From assembly GCF_001580455.1 (NCBI RefSeq), contig NZ_CP010951.1:1612001-1676000 (forward strand): 64,000 nucleotides of DNA, given 5' to 3'. The notes beneath the pieces were generated by a model that saw only the letters and a program-made list of their open reading frames with translations, made no database searches and was not told where the DNA came from. A program made the translations under genes and the position numbers. The DNA is from Ramlibacter tataouinensis (GTDB lineage Bacteria > Pseudomonadota > Gammaproteobacteria > Burkholderiales > Burkholderiaceae_C). Each line of letters starts with the position of its first letter. Position 1 is the stretch's first letter. This document shows, piece by piece, positions 17,301-25,194 of the stretch.

Positions 17301-20279
17301 TTCGTCGGCCTCGTTGAGGTAGACGTTGTAGAGCGGGATGCCGATGCGCAGGGGGCCGATCACCTTGACCTGTTCGTCGTCCGCCGGTTCGGCGGGCACG
17401 GCGAGCGCTTCCGGCTGCGGCTGCGGTTCGGCCTGAAGCGCTGCAGGCGCTCCGGGCTGCGCCGATTCGGACAGCGCCGACAGGCTCTCGAAATCGATCC
17501 CTTCGATCTCCACCGGCTCGGGCAGGGCCGCAGGCGCGGGCTCGTCGTCGGCGGCGGCAGCCTCGGCCGCCGGGAAGTCGAAGTCGGCCGGCAGTTCGTC
17601 GACCGTGATCTCGACCGCTTCGGTCAGCGGCGGACGGCCGGACGCCGCGAAGTCGGCGGCCGGCTCCTGGGCGTCGAGTTCGATCTCGATCACCTCGATC
17701 GGTGCAGCCTGTGCCGTGGCTTCGGGCGCCGATGGCGGCGCCGGGTCGACGGGCTCGAGTTCCAGGGACAGATCGAAGGCCGGCAGGTCCGCGGGTAGCT
17801 CGATATGCGCTTCAGGCGCGGCAGCGGCCGGCTCGGGCATGAGCGCCGGGGCGACCGGCTCCGGCGGCAGTTCGGGGACCGGCACCGCTTCGATGATTTC
17901 GAACGTCAGTTCGGCAGCGGCCGCGGGCGCCGCAGCGCCCGGCAGCGCCAGCGCGACCAGCCGGTTTTCCAGCCGCATCGCGTCCGCGGCGCCGCGGAAC
18001 ATGCTGGACTTCCAGGCCTGGTCGGTGTGCTGAGAGATGTCCTCGATCCAGCGGCCAAAGCCCTTCATGGCCTCGGTGGCGAGCGAGCGCAGCTCATCGC
18101 CGACGGGCTTCTGGTCGGCCAGCCAGGTGTTGAGTACCTGCTCCAGGGACCAGGCCGCTTCGCCGAACTCGTTGAGTCCGACCATGCGCGAACTGCCCTT
18201 GAGCGTGTGGAAGGCGCGCCGCAGCGTGGTGATCTCCGAGACTTCCTTCGGCGCAACCGCCAGCGCCTCGATGGCGGCCAGGCCGTTGGCCACCACTTCG
18301 CGCGCTTCTTCCAGGAAGATGTCCAGCAGCTCGTCTTCCTCGCCCGTGTCATCGGACACCGGCGCCGTGGCCTGCGGGGCCGCGCTGGCCGGGACTTGCG
18401 GCAGGGTCACCGTGGCAGGGATCGCCTCGAACACCGGCACGGACGGCGCCGCCTCGGCAGGAGCTTGCGCCGTCTCGTGCGGATGCGCGACCCGGCCCAT
18501 CAGCGGCCGGAGCTCGCCGGTGGCCTCGTCGTAGACGAACAGCTTCTTGGCCAGCACCGGCTGGTAGTGAAGCATGTCGATCAGGAAGCCGAGCGCGCCC
18601 AGGTTGTTTCCGAGCTTGTCGAAGGTGCCCGCGGCGCGGGCCTGGCCTTCGTCCACCTCGGTGGCGATGATCTCGTCCACCGTGTCGCGCATGTGCTGCA
18701 CCGCATGGGCCGCCTTGTCCAGGCCCAACACCGAGAGCACCCCGCGCATCTGCGACAGGTGCGCCGGCGCGTCGGCCAGCGGCGCCTTGTCGGCGGGGTC
18801 GCGGAAGAACTGGTCGAGCAGCTTTTCCAGCTCGGACAGGGTGCCGCGCAGCTCGCCCACCACGCTGCCCATGGTCTGGCGATCGCTCACGCGGCGATAC
18901 AGCTCCTCCATCCACGACTCGAGCGGTCCGGGCTGGCCGCCCTGGCGCACGGTGTCCAGCCGCTCGGCCAGGCGCGCCATGCGCGGCGCCAGCTGCGCGT
19001 CGGACGGGTCGAGGTCCGCGTAGACGGCCTCCAGGAACAGCACGGCGGTCGCCACTTCCATCGCCAGTTCGGCACCCGGCGCGCGCGCCGAGCGGGCCAC
19101 GCCCTCGACCGCGTTGACGAGGGCCTGCCCGAGCGCAGCGCCCTGCGGCAGGACCTTGGACAGCGACTCGCGAACCAGGTTGAACTGGTCGGTCACGCCC
19201 TTGAGCTTGCCGGCGTCGCCTCCTGACAATCCGGACCAGGTGTCCTTGGCGGTCACGATGCGCTTGCGCGCCTGCGCCAGCAGCGCGGGGTCGTAGCGGC
19301 CGAAGTGCGGCGTCTGGTAGTCGATGGGCTGGAAGCGGTCCAGTGCCCAGGCCTGGCGCACGGCCATGAGGGCCGGGGCATCGGTGGCGCGGGCCGGCAC
19401 GGCCTGCGCGCAGAAAAACACCAGGTCATGCGCGAGCCGGTCGGAGACGGCCTGCTCGCCCTTGGCGAGCGCGGCGTACTGCTGCAGGATGCGCGAGCCG
19501 ACGCGCTTGACGGGGATGTCCAGCGGCAGCAGGCCCTGGCCCACCGCCTCGAAGTAGGCGGCGCAGACCTTCCAGAAGATGGCGGGCTGCCGGGCCGTTT
19601 GCGTGGCGGCCAGCGACAGGCTGAGCCCGGCGAGTTCGCGGGCCGCATCAGGGTCGCCCGACTTCACCAGTTTGAGCACCCGCTGGTCCAGGCGCGAACG
19701 CACCGCGGGCTCGTAGCTCGCGCGCTCCGCGGCCGGCGGGGTGGCGGGATCGTTCCAGCGCCACTCCATGTTCCACAGGTCGGCGGGATGCACGCGGTCG
19801 GCGCCGGCGAGCTCCTGGATGTCGCGGTACTGCGGGAACAGCGCGACCGCCGACACCGGCTTGCCGAGCAGCAGCGCCTCGAGGTATTCGGTCAGGGCGA
19901 AGCCCGCGCGCTCGACTTTCGCCGCGGCCGCTTCGGTGCACAGCTCGGGACGTTCGACGAACTTCTGGACCGCGCCTTCCATCGAACGCAGCACATGGGC
20001 CGGGGCGCCCAGGCCCACCATCTCCAGCGCGCCCACCGCCTGGTGCAGCTGCTGCCGCGCGATGCGCAGCTGGCCGCCGTCGACCGACGCCATGTCGGTG
20101 CCGCGCGCCAGCGCCGTGTCGCGCACGAAGCGGCGCAGCGCCGAGGACGCCGAGTCCAGGGACTTGCGCAACTCGTCCAGCACCCAGGCCAGCGGGCCCA
20201 GGTCGTTCGTTGCCAGATCGATATCGTTTTCGTTGACTTGCATGAACAGCCCTGGCTGGGTCACCCTTGCCGCGTTCAC
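14388..20279 (-). CDS. chpA: ChpA/PilL hybrid CheA-type histidine kinase of the Pil-Chp system
   Basis: A giant 1963-residue kinase for type IV pilus chemosensing. The N-terminal 600 residues are FimL/Hpt-like. Histidine phosphotransfer motifs are visible at about 691 (HTLKGSSRM), 1025 (HALAGSSATV) and 1218 (HTLKGSARL), separated by Pro/Ala/Glu-rich linkers. The CheA core follows: N box with HLLRNCIAHGIEEP at about 1530, FRDDGAGLN at about 1576 and GRGVGMDVV, then a CheW domain, then a receiver with VVDDS at about 1843 and the phosphoacceptor in LSDIEMPRMDG at about 1886. The first start is GTG at 20279; ATG at 20243 (MQVNENDIDL) is an alternative. It ends the operon pilG-H-I-J-chpA; no CheB- or CheR-like gene follows. 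Confidence 0.95.
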   Translation of the reverse strand: MNAARVTQPGLFMQVNENDIDLATNDLGPLAWVLDELRKSLDSASSALRRFVRDTALARGTDMASVDGGQLRIARQQLHQAVGALEMVGLGAPAHVLRSMEGAVQKFVERPELCTEAAAAKVERAGFALTEYLEALLLGKPVSAVALFPQYRDIQELAGADRVHPADLWNMEWRWNDPATPPAAERASYEPAVRSRLDQRVLKLVKSGDPDAARELAGLSLSLAATQTARQPAIFWKVCAAYFEAVGQGLLPLDIPVKRVGSRILQQYAALAKGEQAVSDRLAHDLVFFCAQAVPARATDAPALMAVRQAWALDRFQPIDYQTPHFGRYDPALLAQARKRIVTAKDTWSGLSGGDAGKLKGVTDQFNLVRESLSKVLPQGAALGQALVNAVEGVARSARAPGAELAMEVATAVLFLEAVYADLDPSDAQLAPRMARLAERLDTVRQGGQPGPLESWMEELYRRVSDRQTMGSVVGELRGTLSELEKLLDQFFRDPADKAPLADAPAHLSQMRGVLSVLGLDKAAHAVQHMRDTVDEIIATEVDEGQARAAGTFDKLGNNLGALGFLIDMLHYQPVLAKKLFVYDEATGELRPLMGRVAHPHETAQAPAEAAPSVPVFEAIPATVTLPQVPASAAPQATAPVSDDTGEEDELLDIFLEEAREVVANGLAAIEALAVAPKEVSEITTLRRAFHTLKGSSRMVGLNEFGEAAWSLEQVLNTWLADQKPVGDELRSLATEAMKGFGRWIEDISQHTDQAWKSSMFRGAADAMRLENRLVALALPGAAAPAAAAELTFEIIEAVPVPELPPEPVAPALMPEPAAAAPEAHIELPADLPAFDLSLELEPVDPAPPSAPEATAQAAPIEVIEIELDAQEPAADFAASGRPPLTEAVEITVDELPADFDFPAAEAAAADDEPAPAALPEPVEIEGIDFESLSALSESAQPGAPAALQAEPQPQPEALAVPAEPADDEQVKVIGPLRIGIPLYNVYLNEADEWSRRLATEVAEWALELSQPVPDSAVGLAHALAGSSATVGFHSLSDIARALETSLGQTQRLAYGTPLHGRAFTAAADEIRRLLHQFAAGFLKDPQPGVIAALEALASLEIPKREQLRDSSFGIDEDEAASELAAPPEAAAAEPAVAAAQAASLHRLPVAAPKASRLDDLGDDEDIDVADAVDPDLFPIFEEEAVELMPQLGAALRRWSAHAGDRDARDASLRALHTLKGSARLAGALRLGERAHRMESHIETLGMEPVAADIEPLLHRFDDMQANFDVLRGGAGIAAVGVEASPQPEPQAAPQVMRAEPAAPAAELAPLAAPLQVQVAAMRGAEAARAATQSVPQRASANQAVRVRAQLLDRLVNQAGEVMITRTRLEAELGQLRGSLSDLTGNLDRLRSQLRDIELQAETQMQSRLAQAKDSAAGFDPLEFDRFTRVQELTRMMAESVNDVATVQRNIQRVVESTEDDLIAQARQTRELQRDLLRTRMVEFEGISDRLYRVVRLASKETGKQVKLDITGGSIEMDRGVLDRMTPSFEHLLRNCIAHGIEEPQVRVAAGKDPAGTIQIALHHEGNDVSVEFRDDGAGLNLARIREKALQQGLVSPGQQLSDAEAAQLIFMSGLSTASQVTELAGRGVGMDVVRADVNALGGRIETATAAGQGTSFKLVLPLTTAVTQVVMIRAGNLTIGVPANIVEIVRRATGQEVDRAYESGLYAFGEEQLPFHWCGALLQSSHRSIEPVGKTMPVMVFRSAAQRVAMHVDEVLGNQEVVVKNLGPQLARLPGLAGMTVLASGAVVLIYNPVALSAVYGEQSRRLSAAAAQQPSPQAPDAQTPAPVGPAESGAAQIPLVLVVDDSITVRRVTQRLLQREGYRVALAADGLQALERLAEEKPAVVLSDIEMPRMDGFDLARNIRADARIRDLPIIMITSRIAEKHREHAKELGVDHYLGKPYSEEELLGLVKHYSGATALA

Positions 20280-20287
20280 TCGCCCGG

Positions 20288-22561
20288 TCAGGCGATCTTG
20301 AATCGCGACACCGACTGGCGCAGTTCCTCGGCCATGCGCGAGAGCTCGCGCACCTGCTGCGCCGTCGAACGCGTGCCCTCTCCGGTCTGTTCCGTCACCG
20401 CGAAGATGTGCTGGATGTTGCCCGCCACCTCGTTCGCGGACACGGCTTCCTTGGCCGCCGTGCGCGAGATGTTCTCAATCAGTTCGGCGAGCCGGCGCGA
20501 CACCTGGTCGATCTCGGTCAGCGCGGTGCCCGCGTTGTCGGACAGCTTCGCCCCCTCGACCACACCCTGCGTGGAGCGCTCCATGGCGGCCACCGCGTCT
20601 TGCGTGTCGGTCTGAATCGCCTTCACCAGCGCCGAGATCTGGCGCGTGGCGTCCGCGGAGCGTTCGGCCAGCCGCTGCACTTCTTCGGCCACCACCGAGA
20701 AGCCGCGTCCCGCTTCACCGGCGGACGCCGCCTGGATGGCGGCGTTCAGGGCCAGCACGTTGGTCTGTTCGGTAATGTCGGAAATCAGCTCGGTGATTTC
20801 GCCGATCTCCTGCGAGGATTCGCCCAGGCGCTTGATCCGCTTGGAGGTTTCCTGGATCTGGTCGCGGATCGCGTTCATACCGCCGATCGCGTTCTGCACG
20901 GCCGACAGGCCGGACGATGCGGCTTGCAGCGACTGGCGCGCCACCTGGGCCGACTCTTGCGCTTGCCCGGACACCTGGTTGATTCGGCCTGCCATGTCGA
21001 GCACCGACTGGCCGGTTTCGCGGATCTCGCGCAGCTGCTCGGTGGAGGCCGCCAGCAGCTCGGTGGAGGTGCTTTCCACCTGCGCCGTCGTCTGTGCCAC
21101 GCGGGTCGCCGTCGACTGTACGTTGCCCACCAGCTGCCGGAGTTCTTCCACCGTGTAGTTCACCGAGTCGGCGATGGCGCCGGTGATGTCCTCGGTCACG
21201 GTGGCTTCCTGCGTCAGGTCGCCTTCGGCCACCGTCTGCAGTTCGTTCATCAATCGCAAAATGGCCGCCTGGTTGGCGTCGTTCACGCGCTTGGCTTCCT
21301 GCTCCTGCTGCTCGGCCTGCAGTCGCTGCTGTTCCGCGACCAGCTGGCGCTTGCGGCTGTCCTGCAGCGTCACGTAGGCCAGGCCGACGGCGGAGGTGAT
21401 CGCGAAGATCGCCGCCAGGGCCAGGGCCAACAGGGCGACCAGGCCCAGGCCCGTCTGGGCCTGCAGCTTGTTCTGCAGGTCTTCCAGCGCCTTGCGCAGC
21501 GGCTCGGAGTCGGTGTTGATCACCGACTGCGCTTCACGCGCGGACACCAGGCCCTGCAGGTTGCCCAGGATGGCGCCGGCCTGCGTGCGGGTCTGTTCGT
21601 AGAGCTTGAGCAGCGCTTCCAGGCGCTCGCGCGTCTGCGGGTCCTTGGAGCCGGCGAGCCGCAGCTCCGGGCTGCCATCGAGCAGGCCCTGTGCGATTTC
21701 CTTGAACGAGTTCAGGTCCTTGCCCAGCAGGAACACCGCTTCCGGCGACACGCCTTCGGCCGTCAGGAATTCGTTGGCCGACTTGCCGATACGCTGCGTC
21801 AGCATCACCAGCTGGCCGGCGGCGGAGATCTCGGCGGCGGGCGCGTTCTGCTGCAGCTTGAGCGAGGACACCGTCTCGGCGATTTCCAGCAGGTCGGACG
21901 ACTGGCGGTTGATGGTGCGCAGGGCGGCGCCGATCTGCGTCAGGATCTTCTGCTGGCCCATCACGGTGGCGGCGTTCTTTTCCGCGCGCTCCATCTGCGG
22001 CGTGATCTTGTCCACGTCGGCCTGCAGGGCCTCGGCCACCGCTTGCAGGTTCATCGCTTCGTCGCCCGTCTTCAGGCCGCGCACCGTCTTGGCCAGCGTC
22101 TCGGAAGCTTCCTTCACGTCCGGGAAGGCCTGGGCGTTGCCCACCAGCGCCAGCGACACGGACTTGGCGAGGCGCTGCGACTGCATCAGCGACTGGCCGG
22201 TACCCGCCACCTGCTGCGCGACGCGATCGGCCTGCTGCACCGCGAGGAAGGCCACGGCACCGAGCACCAGCAGCGCCACGACCAGGAAAGTGAAGAGCGC
22301 GCGCTGGTGGGTGGCCACCGTGCGCCGGCCAAGCAGCGGCACCGAGACCAGTTCGAGGTCTTCGGCCATCTGCTCCGTGGCGATCGAATCGTCGGAGACG
22401 CTGTCGGGCTCCTGGGCGGCCGCCGGGCGCGGCCGTGGATCAGCCATCAGCGGATCGATGTCGGGCATCGCCAGGCTCAGCTCACCGCTGGCGCTGGTTT
22501 CCGCCGGGGGCTCGGCCTCTTTCTTCGAGAACAGGTTGTTGAGTTTGTCAATCAACGACAT
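20288..22561 (-). CDS. pilJ: PilJ methyl-accepting chemoreceptor of the Pil-Chp system
   Basis: A 757-residue transducer. An unusually long cytoplasmic N-terminal extension of about 87 residues (rich in Pro, Glu, Ala) precedes TM1 at about 88-107; a periplasmic domain with PilJ-type helices runs to TM2 at about 370-395. A HAMP-like region follows, then the signalling tip with ELISDITEQTNVLALNAAIQAA at about 600-620, exact for methyl-accepting proteins. It couples through PilI to ChpA. It lies 8 bases before chpA and 13 after pilI. Confidence 0.95.
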   Translation of the reverse strand: MSLIDKLNNLFSKKEAEPPAETSASGELSLAMPDIDPLMADPRPRPAAAQEPDSVSDDSIATEQMAEDLELVSVPLLGRRTVATHQRALFTFLVVALLVLGAVAFLAVQQADRVAQQVAGTGQSLMQSQRLAKSVSLALVGNAQAFPDVKEASETLAKTVRGLKTGDEAMNLQAVAEALQADVDKITPQMERAEKNAATVMGQQKILTQIGAALRTINRQSSDLLEIAETVSSLKLQQNAPAAEISAAGQLVMLTQRIGKSANEFLTAEGVSPEAVFLLGKDLNSFKEIAQGLLDGSPELRLAGSKDPQTRERLEALLKLYEQTRTQAGAILGNLQGLVSAREAQSVINTDSEPLRKALEDLQNKLQAQTGLGLVALLALALAAIFAITSAVGLAYVTLQDSRKRQLVAEQQRLQAEQQEQEAKRVNDANQAAILRLMNELQTVAEGDLTQEATVTEDITGAIADSVNYTVEELRQLVGNVQSTATRVAQTTAQVESTSTELLAASTEQLREIRETGQSVLDMAGRINQVSGQAQESAQVARQSLQAASSGLSAVQNAIGGMNAIRDQIQETSKRIKRLGESSQEIGEITELISDITEQTNVLALNAAIQAASAGEAGRGFSVVAEEVQRLAERSADATRQISALVKAIQTDTQDAVAAMERSTQGVVEGAKLSDNAGTALTEIDQVSRRLAELIENISRTAAKEAVSANEVAGNIQHIFAVTEQTGEGTRSTAQQVRELSRMAEELRQSVSRFKIA

Positions 22562-22574
22562 GGTGCGGTGCCTC

Positions 22575-23105
22575 TTAAGCGCTGATGCTCAGGAACTGGG
22601 ATTGTTGCGACAGCGCCTGCAGGTCGAGCTCCTGCCAGTAAGCGCCATTGGCATCGGTGTAGCCGCTGCCGAAGAATTCCGGCGAGCCTTCGGGCGGCTC
22701 GCTGGAGGAGGAAAACGCGTCCATGTTGCGCAGCCCGGCCAGACGGTCGATCAGCAAGGCGCAATTGATTTCGAGCGCGGCGTTCAGGGCGATCAGCCGG
22801 GACTCCGCGCGCGTGGCATCCGAGCGCACCGCGGGCGCCTGCCCGCCGACGAAGCTGGCCAGGTCGACCACGCCGTACAGGCCGCCACGCAGGTTGGCCA
22901 CCCCCAGGAACCACGGCTGCGTGTACGGCACGTGCTGGGAAGCGGTGAACGGGAAAATCTCACCCGACTGGGTGAGCGGAAGGAGAAACTTGCGCCCGCC
23001 GGATTCCACCGCGAGCCATGACGCCTGCACGCCCTCGGTACGGGCGGCCTGCAGGCGGCTGGCGAGCCGGCTCTGGAGTTCTCTAAGCGCTTCGCGGTTG
23101 GCCAT
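22575..23105 (-). CDS. pilI: PilI, CheW-like coupling protein
   Basis: A 176-residue CheW-domain adaptor linking the receptor PilJ to ChpA. It begins with a helix (ALRELQSRLASRLQAAR), then the CheW strands WLAVESGGRKFLLPLTQSGEIF, and the typical block PYTQPWFLGVANLRGGLYGVVDLASFVG at about 60-95. Position between pilH and pilJ and length agree with PilI. Confidence 0.93.
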   Translation of the reverse strand: MANREALRELQSRLASRLQAARTEGVQASWLAVESGGRKFLLPLTQSGEIFPFTASQHVPYTQPWFLGVANLRGGLYGVVDLASFVGGQAPAVRSDATRAESRLIALNAALEINCALLIDRLAGLRNMDAFSSSSEPPEGSPEFFGSGYTDANGAYWQELDLQALSQQSQFLSISA

Positions 23106-23123
23106 TTCCGGTGGGCTGCGGCA

Positions 23124-23492
23124 CTAGCCGAGGGCCTTGATCTTGGCCATCAGCTCGTCGGCGTCGACGGGCTTGGTGATGTAGTCGCGTGCGCCCTGGC
23201 GCATGCCCCACACGCGGTCGGTTTCCTGGTTCTTGCTGGTGCACATGATGATCGGCACGTCGGCATACAGCGGGTCGCGGGTGATCGCGCGCGTCAGCTG
23301 GAAGCCGTTCTGGCCGGGCATCACCACGTCCATCAGGATCAGGTCCGGCTTCTCTTCGGCCAGGCGCTTGAACGCGTCGTCGGCGTTCTCGGCCGTCTTG
23401 ACGGCAAAACCGTTCTTCTGCAACAGGTCCGTCATGAACATCAGCTCGGTTTTGGAATCATCCACAACGAGCACCTTATTGATCGCCATCAC
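23124..23492 (-). CDS. pilH: PilH, single-domain response regulator
   Basis: A 122-residue CheY-like receiver. Acidic pocket VVDDSKTE at residues 9-16, phosphoacceptor in LILMDVVMPGQNGFQ at about 55-69, switch Thr/Ser in IIMCTSKNQETD and Lys in YITKPVDADEL. In Pil-Chp systems PilH governs pilus retraction and down-tunes PilG signalling. It overlaps the pilG stop by four bases. Confidence 0.93.
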   Translation of the reverse strand: MMAINKVLVVDDSKTELMFMTDLLQKNGFAVKTAENADDAFKRLAEEKPDLILMDVVMPGQNGFQLTRAITRDPLYADVPIIMCTSKNQETDRVWGMRQGARDYITKPVDADELMAKIKALG

Positions 23493-23881
23493 ATCGCTCC
23501 TTCATTCGCGGCACCGAACTGCTGCACCGTCTGGAGCAGTTGGTCCTTGGTAAACGGTTTGGTCAGGTAGTCCTGCGAACCGACCATGCGGCCGCGGGCC
23601 TTGTCGAAGACGCCGTCCTTGGAGGACAGCATCACCACGGGCACGGATGCGAACTTGGCGTTGCGCTTGATGATGGCGCACGTCTGGTAGCCGTCCAGCC
23701 GGGGCATGAGGATGTCGCAGAAGATCAGGTTGGGCTGGTAGTCATTGACCTTGGCCAGCGCGTCGAACCCGTCCTCGGCCAGGAGCACGTCATGACCGCC
23801 CTGCTTCAGGAAGATCTCGGCGCTGCGGCGGATCGTGTTGCTGTCATCGATCACCAGCACCTTGAACCCAGTTGTGCTCAC
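23489..23881 (-). CDS. pilG: PilG, single-domain response regulator
   Basis: A 130-residue CheY-like receiver that in Pseudomonas promotes pilus extension and raises cAMP. The pocket VIDDSNTIRRSAE, phosphoacceptor LIFCDILMPRLDGYQ, and VMLSSKDGVFDKARGRMVGSQDYLTKPF with the switch Ser and conserved Lys are all present. It is the first gene of the pilG-H-I-J-chpA set, with a rubredoxin gene 71 bases upstream on the same strand. Confidence 0.93.
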   Translation of the reverse strand: MSTTGFKVLVIDDSNTIRRSAEIFLKQGGHDVLLAEDGFDALAKVNDYQPNLIFCDILMPRLDGYQTCAIIKRNAKFASVPVVMLSSKDGVFDKARGRMVGSQDYLTKPFTKDQLLQTVQQFGAANEGAM

Positions 23882-23952
23882 TTGACGCTGCTCCTCATAT
23901 ATTTGTTACTGCTTCGCGGCTGCACCGTCCCAGGATGCGCCTTACACCGTCG

Positions 23953-24126
23953 TCAGATCTGCACCATCTCGAAATCTTCCTTGCGGGCGCCGCACTCCGG
24001 GCAGGTCCAGTTCATCGGAACCTCGGACCAAGGCGTTCCGGGTGCAAGTCCGTGCTCAGGCGCCCCCGCGGCCTCGTCGTAGATCCATCCGCAAATCAGA
24101 CACATCCAGGTTTTTGTCTCGGTCAC
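23953..24126 (-). CDS. Rubredoxin
   Basis: A 57-residue iron protein for one-electron transfer, too short for most gene finders. The two iron-binding loops are MCLICGWIYDEAAG and TCPECGARKEDFEMV, i.e. two CxxCG pairs, separated by the usual PGTPWSEVPMNW segment. The start is GTG at 24126: a TAA lies in frame two codons before it, and the only later ATG would remove part of the first loop. It heads the strand shared with pilG and diverges from the ThiD-like gene; rubredoxin upstream of pilG is a known arrangement in proteobacteria. Confidence 0.93.
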   Translation of the reverse strand: MTETKTWMCLICGWIYDEAAGAPEHGLAPGTPWSEVPMNWTCPECGARKEDFEMVQI

Positions 24127-24220
24127 AGCTTAAAGGGGCTTCGAATAGAATGCAACGATTGTATCGAGGGCCTTCGCTGCTAAGCCGCACCGCCGGCCGT
24201 CGGCTGGAAGAATCAGGCCT

Positions 24221-25156
24221 ATGACACACCCCAGTTCCGATAGCGAACACGCCGAGTCCGGCGCCGCGGACGACGACGCGGGCACCGCGTGCGTGATCGT
24301 GTTCAACGCCAGCGACCCCAGCGGGGCCGGCGGCATCGCCGCCGACGTGACGGCCATCGCCTCGGTCGGCGCCCACGCCCTGCCGGTGGTGACCGGCGTC
24401 TATGCCCGCGACACCGCGGAGGTTTTCGCCCACTTCCCGCTTGACGAGGACGCGATTGCCGAACAGGCCCGCGCGATCCTGGAGGACGTGAGCGCGCAGG
24501 TGTTCAAGGTGGGTTTCGTCGGCACGCCGGAGGCGGTCAGCGTGGTGGCGGAAGTCGCGGCCGACTACGCCGATGTCCCGGTGATCGCTTACATGCCCAA
24601 CCTGTCCTGGTGGGACGAGGGCCAGATCGATCTTTACCTCGACGCCTTCCGGGAGCTGATGCTGCCCCAGACCACCGTGTTGGTGGGAAACCACAGCACC
24701 CTGTGGCGCTGGCTGCTGCCCGAGTGGAGCGGCGAGCGCAGCCCCAGCGCCCGCGACATCGCCAAGGCGGCCTCCGAGATGGGCGTGCCCTACACCCTGG
24801 TGACAGGCATCCCGCTGCCGGACCAATTCATCGACAACGTGTTGGCCACGCCACAGACCGTCCTGGGCAACGAGAAGTTCGAGCGCTTCGAGGCCGTGTT
24901 CTCCGGCGCCGGCGACACCCTGTCGGCCGCGCTGGCGGCGCTGGTCGCCAGCGGCACCGACCTCGCGGGTGCCGCGACCGAGGCCCTGGCCTACCTGGAC
25001 CGCTGCCTGGACGCGGGCTTTCGCCCCGGCATGGGCAACGTCGTCCCCGACCGCCTGTTCTGGGCGCAGCCCGAGGACGACCCCGGGGAGCCCACGCCCG
25101 AGGAAGCGCAAGCGCTTCAGGTGTTCGACATGCCGGCGCCCGACACCAAGCACTGA
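24221..25156 (+). CDS. ThiD-like hydroxymethylpyrimidine kinase family protein
   Basis: A 311-residue ribokinase-fold kinase that resembles ThiD, the HMP/HMP-P kinase of thiamine synthesis. The N-terminal glycine-rich block NASDPSGAGGIAADV and the segment SVGAHALPVVTGVYARDT are typical. Two points differ: the usual TPNxxE block is replaced by LVGNHSTLWRWLLPEW, and the catalytic GTGC motif reads GAGDT at about residue 229, as in ribokinase/PdxK-type kinases. So the pyrimidine-kinase call is likely by overall similarity, but the substrate is less certain. It lies 38 bases before hemL on the same strand, with no TPP riboswitch upstream. Confidence 0.7.
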   Translation: MTHPSSDSEHAESGAADDDAGTACVIVFNASDPSGAGGIAADVTAIASVGAHALPVVTGVYARDTAEVFAHFPLDEDAIAEQARAILEDVSAQVFKVGFVGTPEAVSVVAEVAADYADVPVIAYMPNLSWWDEGQIDLYLDAFRELMLPQTTVLVGNHSTLWRWLLPEWSGERSPSARDIAKAASEMGVPYTLVTGIPLPDQFIDNVLATPQTVLGNEKFERFEAVFSGAGDTLSAALAALVASGTDLAGAATEALAYLDRCLDAGFRPGMGNVVPDRLFWAQPEDDPGEPTPEEAQALQVFDMPAPDTKH

Positions 25157-25194
25157 GCGCGCGCGCCAGGCATCCACCAAACGGAGTGACGAGA

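Noticed and set aside
15199..20615. Long plus-strand open frames opposite chpA and pilJ
   Set aside because: They are Arg/Ala/Ser-rich shadows caused by high GC, without signals or domains, while the minus strand encodes unmistakable chemosensory proteins.
24130..24220. TPP riboswitch before the ThiD-like gene
   Set aside because: The 90 bases available lack the conserved TPP aptamer blocks.
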